DNA of 64,000 nt from an uncultured Caulobacterales bacterium (GCA_903862425.1 CAIOYC010000008.1:248001-312000), one strand, 5' to 3'; shown: positions 34,332 through 45,480, counted from the first letter of the stretch. Made by a program: numbers and translations. The notes: generated by a model not told the origin, from the letters alone.

Positions 34332-35602
34332 TCACGGGACTGTGCCGCGATTGCCTATGGAGCGGCGAGGCCCAGCCAGCTCGCTGCCCATCCTGTGGAT
34401 CGCGGCGCATCGTGCGCCACGCGGAACTCGGCCTACTTACCATCGCCCACCTGGACTGCGACGCCTTCTACGCCTCGGTCGAGAAGCGCGACCGACCCGA
34501 GTTGCGTGACGTGCCGGTGATCGTTGGCGGGGGCAAGCGGGGCGTGGTCACCACCGCCTGCTATATCGCTCGCACCTATGGCGCGCGCTCGGCCATGCCC
34601 ATGTTCAAGGCGCTGAAACTCTGCCCCGACGCGGTGGTGATCAAGCCTGACTTCTCCAAATACACCTACGAATCCAAACGCATCATCGAGTTGCTGCGCA
34701 ACCTGACGCCCCTGGTGCAGCCCCTGTCACTGGACGAGGCGTGGGTCGATCTGTCCGGCACCGAGCGGCTGAACGGAGGGGCGCCCGCTCTACAGATGGC
34801 GCGCGCGCAGCTTGAAATCGAACGCATGACGGGACTGACCATCTCAGTCGGTCTGGCATCCAACAAGTTTCTGGCCAAGATCGCGTCCGATCTCGACAAG
34901 CCCCGCGGGTTCGCGGTGCTGGGCTCGGACGCTCAAGCGCTGCTGGCCGGAAAGCCGGTCGGCATCCTGCCGGGGGTCGGGCCGGTATTCGTCAAGTCGC
35001 TGAACGCGGCGGGCTTCACCACCGTCGGCGACCTCGCCAAGGCCGATCCCAAGCGGCTGGTGGAGAAGTTCGGCTCCGGCGGCCTGCGCCTGCATCGACT
35101 GTCACAGGGTCAGGACGCGCGCGAGGTCGATCCGGACGGCGAGCGCAAATCCATCTCCGCAGAAACCACCTTCAACGACGACCTGAACCAGATTTCGGAT
35201 CTTGAGGATCAACTCTGGCCGCTTTGCGAGAAGGTGGCCGAGCGTACACGGCGCAGCGAGACCAACGGGCGGGTGGTGACGCTAAAACTGCGCACGGCGG
35301 ACTTCCGTATCCTGACGCGACGGCGCACCCTGCCCTCGCCGACTCAGACGGCTCGGGTGCTGTTCGCCACCGCCCGCGAGCTGCTCAAGGCCGAGGTGGA
35401 CGGGCGGCGTTTTCGCCTGATCGGCGTCGGACTCTCCGGCTTCAGCGACGGCCCGGCGGATGTGGCTCTATTCGACGCCCAGGACGAAGCCCGCGCGCTG
35501 TCGACCGAAACCGCCATGGACAGCCTGCGCGCCCGTTTCGGCAAGGCGACGGTGATGACCGGCCGCGCCCTGCGCACCGCCGGCGCTCAAGGCGACGAAT
35601 AG
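34316..35602 (+). CDS. dinB: DNA polymerase IV (Y-family) with N-terminal zinc ribbon
   Basis: A 428-residue translesion polymerase. An extra N-terminal module of about 40 residues has two Cys pairs (CRDC and CPSC), a predicted zinc ribbon seen in alphaproteobacterial DinB. The catalytic core follows, with DCDAFYASVE and SLDEAWVDL carrying the metal-binding acids, then the little-finger domain. There is no C-terminal beta-clamp motif that I can name with confidence. The ATG at 34316 lies inside the ROK gene; GTG 34322 is an alternative. It converges on pyrG with a 105-base gap, where I see no clear terminator. Confidence 0.93.
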   Translation: MAVGLITGLCRDCLWSGEAQPARCPSCGSRRIVRHAELGLLTIAHLDCDAFYASVEKRDRPELRDVPVIVGGGKRGVVTTACYIARTYGARSAMPMFKALKLCPDAVVIKPDFSKYTYESKRIIELLRNLTPLVQPLSLDEAWVDLSGTERLNGGAPALQMARAQLEIERMTGLTISVGLASNKFLAKIASDLDKPRGFAVLGSDAQALLAGKPVGILPGVGPVFVKSLNAAGFTTVGDLAKADPKRLVEKFGSGGLRLHRLSQGQDAREVDPDGERKSISAETTFNDDLNQISDLEDQLWPLCEKVAERTRRSETNGRVVTLKLRTADFRILTRRRTLPSPTQTARVLFATARELLKAEVDGRRFRLIGVGLSGFSDGPADVALFDAQDEARALSTETAMDSLRARFGKATVMTGRALRTAGAQGDE

Positions 35603-35707
35603 TCCTCCGCGACATTGGTAATTCGGCCTTGTCCTGCGGGGTCGAAGGGGCGCTATCGAAGGACGCAATCAGCGGGTTCGGTTCGCCGGGCCTTTGAAAC
35701 AGTGTCG

Positions 35708-37390
<1,683 letters not shown>

Positions 37391-37420
37391 TTAAGCCCAG
37401 ATTGGGCGCCGCCCACAGCT

Positions 37421-37945
37421 TTACGGCTTGGTGGGCGACGGGGCGGGGGCCGCAGGCGCGGGAGCGGCCGGCGTAGCTGCGGCCGGCGCGGCGGTCTTGG
37501 CGGCCGGCTTGACCGCCACAGGCGCGGGCCCCAGCAGCGGCGGGGCCGACGGCGCGGTGTGGACTTCCGGCTTCGGCGCTTCCAGCAGCGGCGCGTCGGG
37601 ATTGCTCGCCGGCGCGGTAGTATTGCCGGCCGCCGGGGCCGGCGCCGCGGGTTGTCGCGCCAGAGCTGCGGGATCGAGGCCCTGGATTTTCAGCCGATCG
37701 ACCACCGCGTCGCCCTTGTGCGCACGACCGATGAGCAGGGTCAGCGCCAGGCACAGGACGAAGAAGGCGCCGGCCAGAACGCCGGTGGTGCGCGTGAGAA
37801 GATCGCCCACGCCCCGGGTCGACATGAAGCCTTGCGGTCCGCCACCCATGCCGAGCGCGCCGCCTTCGGACTGCTGCATGAGGATCACGGCGACGAGCGC
37901 GATACAGACGAAGATCAGGATGACGAGCAGAACAGCTTGCAGCAC
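37421..37945 (-). CDS. secG: Preprotein translocase subunit SecG
   Basis: A 174-residue protein. The first 75 residues are SecG: two membrane helices (MLQAVLLVILIFVCIALVAVILMQ and the one around GVLAGAFFVLCLALTLL) joined by the conserved GGGPQGFMSTRG-V-DLLTR loop. The remaining 95 residues form a Pro/Ala-rich tail, as in many alphaproteobacteria. It joins SecYE in the inner membrane. It precedes pyrG on the same strand. Confidence 0.93.
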   Translation of the reverse strand: MLQAVLLVILIFVCIALVAVILMQQSEGGALGMGGGPQGFMSTRGVGDLLTRTTGVLAGAFFVLCLALTLLIGRAHKGDAVVDRLKIQGLDPAALARQPAAPAPAAGNTTAPASNPDAPLLEAPKPEVHTAPSAPPLLGPAPVAVKPAAKTAAPAAATPAAPAPAAPAPSPTKP

Positions 37946-38039
37946 GGTCGATGTCCGGGGCCTGGGATCAGGCCGTGAGATGGGATGCGCGTGACAATCC
38001 GCAACGAACGGACAGCCCGCGATGAAGCGGGAGCCTCTA

Positions 38040-38870
38040 TCAGACCCCTACCGGTTGCGCCATAGGCTCGATCCCGCCGGACAGCCTGGCGGCGGCGGTC
38101 GGCGCGGGCTGATGGCGGAGCAACTGGTCCGTCGAGATCCAGTCGAAACGTGTGTCGAACCATTCCATTGACCAGGCCAGGAAGCGCCAGGTCGCCTCAT
38201 CGTGGTCGAGGTGGTGTGTGAGTAGCCCGACTGGCCGTTCATATTCCGCACTCCGACGTCGTTCCGCCAAGGCCTGGCCGATCATCGTCATGATCCGCAT
38301 GGCCCCCTTGGAGCGCGCGCCCCCTTTCCAGGCGAGCACATCGATCTCGGCGGAGGTGTAGTGGAGTCCGGAATAGAGCACCCGATCCGCACCGGCTGAC
38401 AACATGGGGTAGCCGACACGCCGCACGGCGCGCGGCAGACCCGAATCGATCGCGTTCCAGGGCGGCGTATAGAATGAAGGCGCCAGCCCCGCCGCCTCCA
38501 GTCTCGCCTTGCCTGCATTCAGGCTGTCGGTCAGCAGGTCGATCGGCGGGGGGTGACCATATTCGGACTTCACCTCGCCTGCGGGGCGCCGGTTGACGTG
38601 ATCGACGCCATGCTGGCCGATGGAGACGCTGCGCTCGCCCGTCAGGCGCACTGCCAGCGGGTGAAGGTCGCCAGCGGGCACGACGGCGAGAGCCAGCGGC
38701 CGTCCGCCGGCGATGACCAGCAGGCGATCCAATGCGTCGGTTGGTTCGCGTGCATCGTCGTCGCGCCACCATAGGCGTGGACGCAGGCCCAGCCGCCGCC
38801 AGTGCGTCAGTTCGCTCTCGACCTTAAGGGCCGCAATGCGCCGCCAGCCCGAAGCCGGCGGCTCAGCCAT
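38040..38870 (-). CDS. Polysaccharide deacetylase-like protein
   Basis: About 276 residues from ATG 38870. Metal-site candidates of the NodB/WbmS-type deacetylase fold are the acidic WWRDDDAREPT near residues 35-45 and the HxxxH in IGQHGVDHVNR. SFYTPPWNAID and GLLTHHLDHDEATWRFL match later strands of this group. There is no signal peptide, so it probably acts in the cytoplasm on a nucleotide- or lipid-linked sugar. Its start overlaps the stop of the GT25 gene by eight bases, which ties it to that glycan modification. Confidence 0.78.
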   Translation of the reverse strand: MAEPPASGWRRIAALKVESELTHWRRLGLRPRLWWRDDDAREPTDALDRLLVIAGGRPLALAVVPAGDLHPLAVRLTGERSVSIGQHGVDHVNRRPAGEVKSEYGHPPPIDLLTDSLNAGKARLEAAGLAPSFYTPPWNAIDSGLPRAVRRVGYPMLSAGADRVLYSGLHYTSAEIDVLAWKGGARSKGAMRIMTMIGQALAERRRSAEYERPVGLLTHHLDHDEATWRFLAWSMEWFDTRFDWISTDQLLRHQPAPTAAARLSGGIEPMAQPVGV

Positions 38871-39765
38871 TTGGCTGCTCGGCAAAGGCGGCGATCGCCT
38901 GCCACAAGGGGCTGACCGCTAGGGCGGCCAACAGCGGTCGAGGCGAGGCGAACCGGCGCCAACCGCCCAACCGGGTCAAGGCGTAGGCGCGCTTTTTGAC
39001 ACCATCGGCAGCGCGGCGGGCGCGACGCAGGGCCGTCTGACGCCGGCTCATGGGTGGCTTGACCTTGCGGGTGGAGATTTCCGAACTGATCCGCGAGCTC
39101 TGGCGCACGGGGAAGGGTCGCAGCACGTAGGGCTCGATCCCGTTCTCCCAATAGCGGTCCATCGTCTGGTCGATAGGCATGAACGGGCGGCTGGCATAGC
39201 GCAGCATGCGTCGAGCGCCCTCGCGGCGGATCAGATAGGCGCATCCACCGAGCACCCCGGCGCGCACACGGCTGAGCGTCCGGCCCCGGAACATCTGAAC
39301 GCGGTCGCCCCTGGTGGCCGGCCGGTCGCCATTGATGATCTCTCCCTTTGTGCTCTGCAGGCGCAGGACCAGCCAGTCGCGGCGGGGAGCGGCCAGGATC
39401 GAATCGAGCAGGTCGGCGAAGTCGGCATCGCATTCAATGTCGTCTTCCAGCACCAGCGCCGTATCGTGACCCTGATCCAGCATGGCCTGGTAGCATTTCA
39501 GATGGCTGAGATGGCAGCCGATCTCGGCGGCGTTCATTTCCGCGCCGTAGACATTCAGCGCCTTGTCGCGGTCATAGGAGGCGCGCTCCGCATCGCTTAG
39601 CGCATAGCCGTCCACGGCTTCGATGAATTGTGCCGTCAGGCCCCGGCTTTTGAGTACGCCCTGCATGTGAAGGAATCGGTCGGTGCGGCGCTTTAGACTG
39701 ATGACAAAGATGGGCAGATCGCGTGAATGTGCACATCGTTCAACGTGGGCATGAGCAACGGACAT
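38863..39765 (-). CDS. Glycosyltransferase family 25 (LPS/glycan)
   Basis: A 300-residue protein from ATG 39765, after a GGGGGTG ribosome-binding stretch. GT25 features are PIFVISLKRRTDRF, AEIGCHLSHLKCYQ, LVLEDDIECDADF with the acidic nucleotide-sugar motif, and PIDQTMDRYW. Members add galactose or glucose to LPS core or other envelope glycans. The C-terminal 60 residues are basic and unlike the core. It overlaps the deacetylase downstream and is divergent from the DUF4087 gene. Confidence 0.88.
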   Translation of the reverse strand: MSVAHAHVERCAHSRDLPIFVISLKRRTDRFLHMQGVLKSRGLTAQFIEAVDGYALSDAERASYDRDKALNVYGAEMNAAEIGCHLSHLKCYQAMLDQGHDTALVLEDDIECDADFADLLDSILAAPRRDWLVLRLQSTKGEIINGDRPATRGDRVQMFRGRTLSRVRAGVLGGCAYLIRREGARRMLRYASRPFMPIDQTMDRYWENGIEPYVLRPFPVRQSSRISSEISTRKVKPPMSRRQTALRRARRAADGVKKRAYALTRLGGWRRFASPRPLLAALAVSPLWQAIAAFAEQPNG

Positions 39766-39887
39766 AGATTTCACCCCCGCAACTTTGTTGCGGTTGTGTA
39801 TCAAGCGAACCGTGTAGCATGTCGCCGTGCCAGAAGGTCGCAAGGTCAAGCTTGTTGATCATGGCCCGCCGGTCCAGGATCGGGGGG

Positions 39888-40265
39888 ATGAAAGTTGTCT
39901 CGCTTATCCTGGCTGGGTCGCTCGTCGCGCCTGTCGCTCATACCGCACCGCAAATGACAGGCGCCAAACCGGAGACGCGCTGCGGCTGGATCGCCAACCC
40001 CACGCCCGCCAACTGGTGGCTGAACGACAAGGCGGGTGAGTGGACCATTTCGGAACAGGGCGGTTATCAGGCCACGGGCGCTGACCTGCCGGATTTCTCG
40101 ACCCATGACTGGGTCGTCACCAATGCCGGCGATCATGGCTACGGCTGCGCCTGCCTTACCGCCAGCTACGACCACAAGACGATGCGCGTACTCGACATCA
40201 AGTCGGTGAAGCAGCGCACCCTGCGTCAATGCAAGGTGGACAAGGGGTTGAAGTCGCCGGGCTGA
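39888..40265 (+). CDS. DUF4087-like secreted protein
   Basis: A 125-residue protein with a signal peptide (MKVVSLILAGSLVAPVAHTA). The mature part matches the DUF4087 pattern: ETRCGWIANPTPANWWLNDKAGEWTI, then the Cys-containing GDHGYGCACLT and a final RTLRQCKVDKGL. Conserved cysteines suggest disulfides in the periplasm. The function is unknown. It starts at ATG 39888 directly after a GGGGGG ribosome-binding run and converges on the scoB gene. Confidence 0.85.
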   Translation: MKVVSLILAGSLVAPVAHTAPQMTGAKPETRCGWIANPTPANWWLNDKAGEWTISEQGGYQATGADLPDFSTHDWVVTNAGDHGYGCACLTASYDHKTMRVLDIKSVKQRTLRQCKVDKGLKSPG

Positions 40266-40303
40266 CTGGCGCCCCGTCGCACCGGCGACAAAGCCAACGC
40301 CGA

Positions 40304-40939
40304 TTAGTTGACGAAGCCCGCCTCGGTCTTTGACTTCAATTCGTCAAGCGTCACACCGGGCGCCGTCTCCAGCAGTTTAAGCCCGCCCGCCACCTTGTCG
40401 ATTTCGAATACGGCGAGGTCGGTGATCACCATGTCCACCACCTTCACGCCGGTAAGCGGCAGGGTGCAGGCCTTGAGCAGCTTGGGCGCACCGGACTTCT
40501 CGGAATGCTCCATCACCACAACCACGCGCTTGACCCCGGCGACAAGATCCATGGCCCCACCCATGCCCTTGACCATCTTGCCGGGCACCATCCAGTTGGC
40601 GAGGTCGCCGCCTTGCGAAACCTGCATGGCGCCCAGGATCGACAGGTTGATGTGTCCGCCGCGGATCATGGCGAAGCTGTCCGCCGAACTGAAGTAGGAC
40701 GAACTCGGCAGGGCTGTAATGGTCTGTTTGCCGGCGTTGATCAGATCCGCATCCGCCTCGCCCTCATAGGGGAAAGGGCCCATGCCGAGCATGCCGTTCT
40801 CGCTTTGCAGCGTGACGGTCATGCCCTCTGGAATGTAGTTCGAGACCAGGGTGGGAATGCCGATGCCGAGATTGACGTAGAAGTCGTTCTTCAGCTCCTT
40901 CGCCGCGCGGGCCGCCATTTCATCGCGGGTCCAGGCCAT
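40304..40939 (-). CDS. scoB: 3-oxoacid CoA-transferase subunit B
   Basis: A 211-residue subunit carrying the catalytic glutamate in [14 protein letters not shown] (E47). [17 protein letters not shown] and the [17 protein letters not shown] segment are typical of succinyl-CoA:acetoacetate CoA-transferase (ScoB/AtoA). The enzyme transfers CoA between succinate and acetoacetate or related 3-oxoacids, linking ketone/PHB metabolism to the TCA cycle. Its ATG shares a base with the scoA stop (TGATG). Confidence 0.93.
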   Translation of the reverse strand: MAWTRDEMAARAAKELKNDFYVNLGIGIPTLVSNYIPEGMTVTLQSENGMLGMGPFPYEGEADADLINAGKQTITALPSSSYFSSADSFAMIRGGHINLSILGAMQVSQGGDLANWMVPGKMVKGMGGAMDLVAGVKRVVVVMEHSEKSGAPKLLKACTLPLTGVKVVDMVITDLAVFEIDKVAGGLKLLETAPGVTLDELKSKTEAGFVN

Positions 40940-41664
40940 CAGATTTCGCTCCCCGCCGCCGCCAGCATCTTAGGCCGCGTGGTCACCCGCTCGATACGTT
41001 TTTCGAAATGATCGCCCTGGAAGATGCGGTCTACATAGATGCCGGGCGTGTGGATCGTGTCGGCGTCGATCTGGCCGGCCTCGACCAATTCCTCGACCTC
41101 AACCAGCGTGACGGCGGCGGCCGTGGCCATCATCGGGTTGAAGTTTCGCGCCGTCTCCCGATAGACGAGGTTTCCTGCATCATCGCCCTTCCAGGCTTTG
41201 ACGATGGCGAGATCGGCCCTCAGCGCCATCTCCATAACGTACCACTCGCCGTCGAACTGGCGGGTCTCCTTCCCCTCTGCGATCACCGTGCCGTAGCCGG
41301 TCTTGGTGAAGAAGGCGGGGATGCCCGCGCCCCCCGCCCTGATCCGCTCCGCCAGCGTTCCCTGGGGATTGAACTCCAGCTCCAGCTCGCCGGAGAGGTA
41401 CAGCTTCTCGAACAGCTTGTTCTCGCCCACATAGGACGAGATCATCTTCCGGATCTGGCCGTTCTCCAGCAGCAAGCCGAGGCCGAATCCGTCCACGCCG
41501 CAGTTGTTGGAAACGACCGTCAGGTCCTTGACCCCGCTTTCGCGGATCGCGGCGATCAGGTGCTCGGGAATACCGCACAGGCCGAAGCCGCCGGCCATAA
41601 CGGTCATACCGTCGCGCAGAACGCCCGCGACCGCCTCCGCGGCATCCTTGCAGACCTTACCCAT
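40939..41664 (-). CDS. scoA: 3-oxoacid CoA-transferase subunit A
   Basis: A 241-residue subunit with the CoA-transferase family I signature [20 protein letters not shown], followed by [19 protein letters not shown] and [17 protein letters not shown]. It forms the dimer with the adjacent subunit B. The ATG at 41664 was chosen by homology; frame upstream to 41700 touches the lipoprotein gene. It lies 32 bases after that gene on the same strand, so it may be read from the Mla operon too. Confidence 0.93.
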   Translation of the reverse strand: MGKVCKDAAEAVAGVLRDGMTVMAGGFGLCGIPEHLIAAIRESGVKDLTVVSNNCGVDGFGLGLLLENGQIRKMISSYVGENKLFEKLYLSGELELEFNPQGTLAERIRAGGAGIPAFFTKTGYGTVIAEGKETRQFDGEWYVMEMALRADLAIVKAWKGDDAGNLVYRETARNFNPMMATAAAVTLVEVEELVEAGQIDADTIHTPGIYVDRIFQGDHFEKRIERVTTRPKMLAAAGSEI

Positions 41665-41696
41665 GGAGCGCTCCTCGCTGGGCGACCCCGGGAGGG

Positions 41697-42386
41697 TCAC
41701 GGCCGCCGCGTCGTGGTGCTCTTAGTGTAAGTGCTGGTGGAGGTCGAGGCGGGAGCGGAGTCGATCGGCGGCAGGGGCGGCGTCTTCGCATCGACCCACC
41801 GAACCAGATTGGTCAGGGCCTCGGACGTGGCCGTGTCGTAGGCGGCGACGATCGCGGTGATGCGGTTCTCGGAAGCCGGCTTCTGCACGTCGAATACCTG
41901 GGCGTCGATCGGCCGACCGTCGGGACCGGAGAGACGGCCCTGAATGCCCACATGGATAGTCGGCGCAAGCTTGGGGTCGGTGTAGTCGGCCTCGAAACGC
42001 ACAACCTCGACCTGGAGCAGGCTGGCCGCTCGCCCCGTCTCGCCACGGCTGAGAAGGCGGGTGTGCGGACCGGAGGCGTCGAAGGCCTGGTCCAGCGCCT
42101 GGCGGAACAGAATGGTGGCGGGGGCGACCCAGCGCCCGCCGGTTATATAGGAGGTCTGGGTTCCCTCTACCGTCAGGATGCCGTCGCTCATCGCCTCTCT
42201 TGGGAAAGTGACCGGTTCGAGCAGCACGCCGCGCTCGTCCGCATGGATCGGCGGCGCGGTGGAGGCGCCGGTGACGCCGAAGCGGTAGAGTTGAACCGGC
42301 TTGGCCTTGGGCAGCAGAGAGACACAGCCGCCGAGGGACGTCGCGACGACGAGGGCGGCGGCGAGCCGGGCATAGGTCTTGATCAC
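41697..42386 (-). CDS. ABC-type transport auxiliary lipoprotein (PqiC/YmbA-like)
   Basis: A 229-residue lipoprotein (signal ending LGGC, lipidated C21). It has the auxiliary-component domain: VQLYRFGVTG, GVLLEPVTFPREAMSDGILTVEGTQTSYITGGRWVAPATILFRQAL. In alphaproteobacterial Mla-type operons this lipoprotein probably provides the outer-membrane end of the MCE system. The Thr/Ser-rich tail (STSTSTYTKSTTT) looks disordered. The start GTG 42386 overlaps the mlaD stop as GTGA. Confidence 0.87.
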   Translation of the reverse strand: MIKTYARLAAALVVATSLGGCVSLLPKAKPVQLYRFGVTGASTAPPIHADERGVLLEPVTFPREAMSDGILTVEGTQTSYITGGRWVAPATILFRQALDQAFDASGPHTRLLSRGETGRAASLLQVEVVRFEADYTDPKLAPTIHVGIQGRLSGPDGRPIDAQVFDVQKPASENRITAIVAAYDTATSEALTNLVRWVDAKTPPLPPIDSAPASTSTSTYTKSTTTRRP

Positions 42387-43321
42387 GGCTGCACCTCCCT
42401 CGCCTTGGCGGGCGCCTTGGACAGCACCCCCTGCGGATTGCTTTCTATGTCCTGCACCACACGATTCAGGGATTCGGCCGCCTGTTGCAGGCTGATGATC
42501 GCCTGCGAGATGCGCGGCAGGCCCGAAGTGGCGAAGTCCGTGGTCGGACCCTGGAGCTTGGCCACGGTGGCGCGCACGTCAGTCGCGGTCACCTTAATTT
42601 CCTCAGCGGCCCCGTTGAGGTTGGCGATGGTCTTCTTCACGTCGCCATTGGTCAGGCCGTTTACGTCGGTCGTCAATTTGCCGATCTTCTCGGATGTCAC
42701 GTTCACCGATTTGATGGTGGCGTCGAGGTCGGCCAGCATCTGCTTCTGGCCCTTGATCTCGTCGGAGACATCGCGGACGTTGTTCAGCGTGGTGGAGACG
42801 GCGGCGATGTTCTTGTCGCTCAGCACCTTGTTGACGCGGTCGAGGGTCTCGACAGCGCGGGTGACGATGTCGCCGCCGCCGCTGAGCAGGCTTTCCAGCG
42901 CTCCGACCTTGGTGTGAATGACCGGCACGTACTGCGGCGGCGTTGCGTCCTTCAGCAGCGGCTTGGACACGGTGCCGGCATTGACCTCGATATAATTGAC
43001 CCCGGTGATGCCGAGGGGCTCGAGCGTGGCGGTGGAGTCCACGCGCACGGGCGTGTCGGACGAGGTGCGGATGCGCGCCACGACTCGGTTAGGATCCGCC
43101 TTGTCGAGAGACAGCTTGGTCACCTCGCCCACCCGGATACCGTTGAAGAACACCTGGCCGCCGGAAGACAACCCCCGCACCTGCCCGCGGAACTCCACGT
43201 CATAGATGTCGTACTGCTTGGTGAACTGGAACCGGGCCAGCCAGAAGACGAAGACGACCGTCGCCACCATGATGAGCAGCGAAATCGCCCCCACCAGCGC
43301 GTAATGTGCGTTACGCTCCAA
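42383..43321 (-). CDS. mlaD: MCE/MlaD-domain lipid-transport protein
   Basis: A 312-residue protein with one N-terminal membrane helix (residues 7-28) and an MCE domain (about 39-120, FRGQVRGLSSGGQVFFNGIRVGEVTKL...GITGVNYIEV). A long helical region to about residue 290 probably forms the needle or barrel extension. It begins with TTG 43321, three bases after the mlaF stop. The longer helical tail compared with E. coli MlaD is usual for alphaproteobacteria. It should hold lipid between the inner-membrane complex and the auxiliary lipoprotein. Confidence 0.9.
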   Translation of the reverse strand: MERNAHYALVGAISLLIMVATVVFVFWLARFQFTKQYDIYDVEFRGQVRGLSSGGQVFFNGIRVGEVTKLSLDKADPNRVVARIRTSSDTPVRVDSTATLEPLGITGVNYIEVNAGTVSKPLLKDATPPQYVPVIHTKVGALESLLSGGGDIVTRAVETLDRVNKVLSDKNIAAVSTTLNNVRDVSDEIKGQKQMLADLDATIKSVNVTSEKIGKLTTDVNGLTNGDVKKTIANLNGAAEEIKVTATDVRATVAKLQGPTTDFATSGLPRISQAIISLQQAAESLNRVVQDIESNPQGVLSKAPAKAREVQP

Positions 43322-43323
43322 GT

Positions 43324-44220
43324 TCAGGCCCCCTCTTTCGGCATGTCAGTGTTCGGTCCCTGAACCGCGGTGTCTCTGACGGGCTTATCGGCGGCCGTCG
43401 CCGCCGCCCTGCCCCGCGGTCCCAGGAAGTATTGCTTGATCCACGGGTGGTCGGACTTTTCTAGGTCGGAAATCGGCCCGACGGCTACGATCTTCTTGTC
43501 GGCGATCACGGCCACGCGGTCGCAGAGCGCGTAGAGGCTGTCGAGGTCGTGGGTGATCATGAACACGGTTAAGCCTAGAGCTTCGGAAAGGTTGCTGATC
43601 AGGGTGTCGAAGGCCTCGGCCGAGATCGGATCCAGACCGGCGGTCGGCTCGTCGAGGAATAGCAGTTCCGGGTCCAGCGCGATGGCCCGAGCCAGGCCGG
43701 CGCGCTTGCGCATGCCGCCGGACAACTCCGCCGGGTGCAGATTACCCGCGCGCGGCGGAAGCCCGACCATGGCGAGTTTGGTGTCGGCCAGTTCCGCCGT
43801 CATGTGGTTGGACAGGCCCGTGTGTTCGGACATGGGCGCTGAAACATTCTCGCGCACCGTCAGAGAGGAAAATAGCGCGCCGCTCTGGAACAGCACACCC
43901 CATCGACGCTCAAGTTCGTCGCGCTCGGGGCCTGTCGCCTTCTGCACATCGACACCCAGCACCTCTACTGTCCCGCCCTGCGGATCGCGCAGGCCGATCA
44001 GGGTGTTGAGCAATACAGACTTGCCGGCGCCGGAACCGCCTACCAGGCCGATGATCTCCCCCCGGCGTACCTCAAGGCTCAGGCCCTCATGGACCACGTT
44101 CTCGTCGAAGGCGGAAACCAGATTGTCGATACGGATCACCGGTTCTGCGTCGGCATCGTAGGCGCGTGGCTTCGGCTCGGTCCCAGGGCCGGCCGTCTCG
44201 TCGGGCTGGGGCATGCTCAT
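43324..44220 (-). CDS. mlaF: MlaF-type ABC transporter ATP-binding protein
   Basis: A 298-residue ATPase with Walker A GGSGAGKSVLL, signature LSGGMRKRAGLARAI, Walker B LLFLDEPTAGLD and H-loop FMITHDLD. GVLFQSGALFSSLTVRENV is characteristic of the MlaF group. Polar extensions occur at both ends (about 25 residues N-terminal, 30 C-terminal). It starts at ATG 44220, overlapping mlaE as ATGA. It powers phospholipid movement by MlaE. Confidence 0.93.
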   Translation of the reverse strand: MSMPQPDETAGPGTEPKPRAYDADAEPVIRIDNLVSAFDENVVHEGLSLEVRRGEIIGLVGGSGAGKSVLLNTLIGLRDPQGGTVEVLGVDVQKATGPERDELERRWGVLFQSGALFSSLTVRENVSAPMSEHTGLSNHMTAELADTKLAMVGLPPRAGNLHPAELSGGMRKRAGLARAIALDPELLFLDEPTAGLDPISAEAFDTLISNLSEALGLTVFMITHDLDSLYALCDRVAVIADKKIVAVGPISDLEKSDHPWIKQYFLGPRGRAAATAADKPVRDTAVQGPNTDMPKEGA

Positions 44221-45317
44221 ACGCCCAGCTCCATGAAGATCAGCGCGAACACGGCGTCGATGACGATGATGGAGAAGATGGCCTGAACCACCGCGATGGT
44301 CACGCGGCGGCCGAGCTGCTCCACATCCCCGCCTACCTCCAGCCCCTGGCGGCAGCCGATGGCGGCGATGACGATGGCCAAAAAGGGCGCCTTGACCATG
44401 CCGAGATAGAATTGCACCGGCTCCACATTGGCCAGCAAGCGTTGCAGAAAGAAGGCCGGAGACAGATCGAGCGCGATCCAGGTGACTAGCATCCCGCCGG
44501 TCAGGCTGGCGATCATGGCCACGAAGGTCAAAAGCGGCGTCATCGTCAGCATGGCGATGAAGCGTGGCAGGACGAGGGCCTCGAACGGATCGACCCCCAT
44601 CACCTGCATGGCGTCGATCTCCTGGTTCATCTTCATCGCCCCGAGTTCAGCGGCGAAGGACGAGGCGGAGCGGCCGGCCAGCAGGACGGCGGTGATCAGG
44701 ACGCCGAACTCGCGCAGGCTCGCCACGCCGATCAGCTCCACACTGAACACCGAGGCGCCGAACTGGGCCAACAGGCTGGCGCCGAGGAAGCCCACCGTGG
44801 CGCCGATGAAGAAATTGGTGACGGCGACGATGGGCAGGGCGTCGAGACCCGCCCGCTCCATCAGCGCTACGGTGGGCGCTAGCCGTAGCCGCCTTGGATT
44901 GGCCGCCAGCCGTGCGATGGTGGAGATCAGCCGGCCGATGAAAGCGAAGGTGTGATAGGCGTCCGAGCCCACGGCCTCCACCGATCCGCCCATGCGGACC
45001 AGCATCGCGTAGGCCGATTTCGGCTTGGCCCTGCCGCGATCCTTCTGGTCGATGGGCTTGCCGACCAGCTGGATCAGCCGCCCCACATCCTGACGCTCGG
45101 CATTATCGGGCACGGACAGGCCGGCCCGCGTGACCGCGTAGGCGCCGGCCGTATCGAACCGGCCAAGGTCTGAAAGGTCCACAGCGGCGCCCTGGGGCGC
45201 GTCCTTGATCAGCCGGTCGGCGGCGCGCCCCAGGGTTTGCGCCGTCCAGTCGCCGGTCAACGCCACGACCTCGCCGTCGCGCGATCGCCGGATTTCAAAG
45301 GCCGCTGCCTGACTCAT
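44217..45317 (-). CDS. mlaE: MlaE-type permease with N-terminal STAS domain
   Basis: A 366-residue fusion. Residues 1-100 form a STAS domain (GEVVALTGDWTAQTLG...AAVDLSDLGRFDTAGAYAVTRAG), which in E. coli is the separate protein MlaB. The rest is the MlaE permease with about five or six helices and the signature EFGVLITAVLLAGRSASSFAAELGAMKMNQEIDAMQVMGVDP. The ATG at 45317 was chosen as the first before the STAS domain. It is the first gene of a four-gene operon mlaE-F-D-lipoprotein, divergent from the secreted protein at 45481. Confidence 0.93.
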   Translation of the reverse strand: MSQAAAFEIRRSRDGEVVALTGDWTAQTLGRAADRLIKDAPQGAAVDLSDLGRFDTAGAYAVTRAGLSVPDNAERQDVGRLIQLVGKPIDQKDRGRAKPKSAYAMLVRMGGSVEAVGSDAYHTFAFIGRLISTIARLAANPRRLRLAPTVALMERAGLDALPIVAVTNFFIGATVGFLGASLLAQFGASVFSVELIGVASLREFGVLITAVLLAGRSASSFAAELGAMKMNQEIDAMQVMGVDPFEALVLPRFIAMLTMTPLLTFVAMIASLTGGMLVTWIALDLSPAFFLQRLLANVEPVQFYLGMVKAPFLAIVIAAIGCRQGLEVGGDVEQLGRRVTIAVVQAIFSIIVIDAVFALIFMELGV

Positions 45318-45480
45318 ACGCGGATGGACGCTCCTGCCCCGCCGTGGAAAGCGCATCCAAGGCAAAGGTTGCGACAAGGCCTAGCCTGTTTTGCGCGCCA
45401 GTCATATTCGGTGTCACATTCGCGCCGTGGCTGACGCGGTACAAAGCTTGACTGCGTCGTGAACGGGCAAAGGAGCGAGC

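Noticed and set aside
37391-37405. TTAA-N7-TTGG upstream of pyrG as a CtrA site
   Set aside because: The second half-site has two mismatches and pyrG is not a known cell-cycle CtrA target; a chance match is likely.
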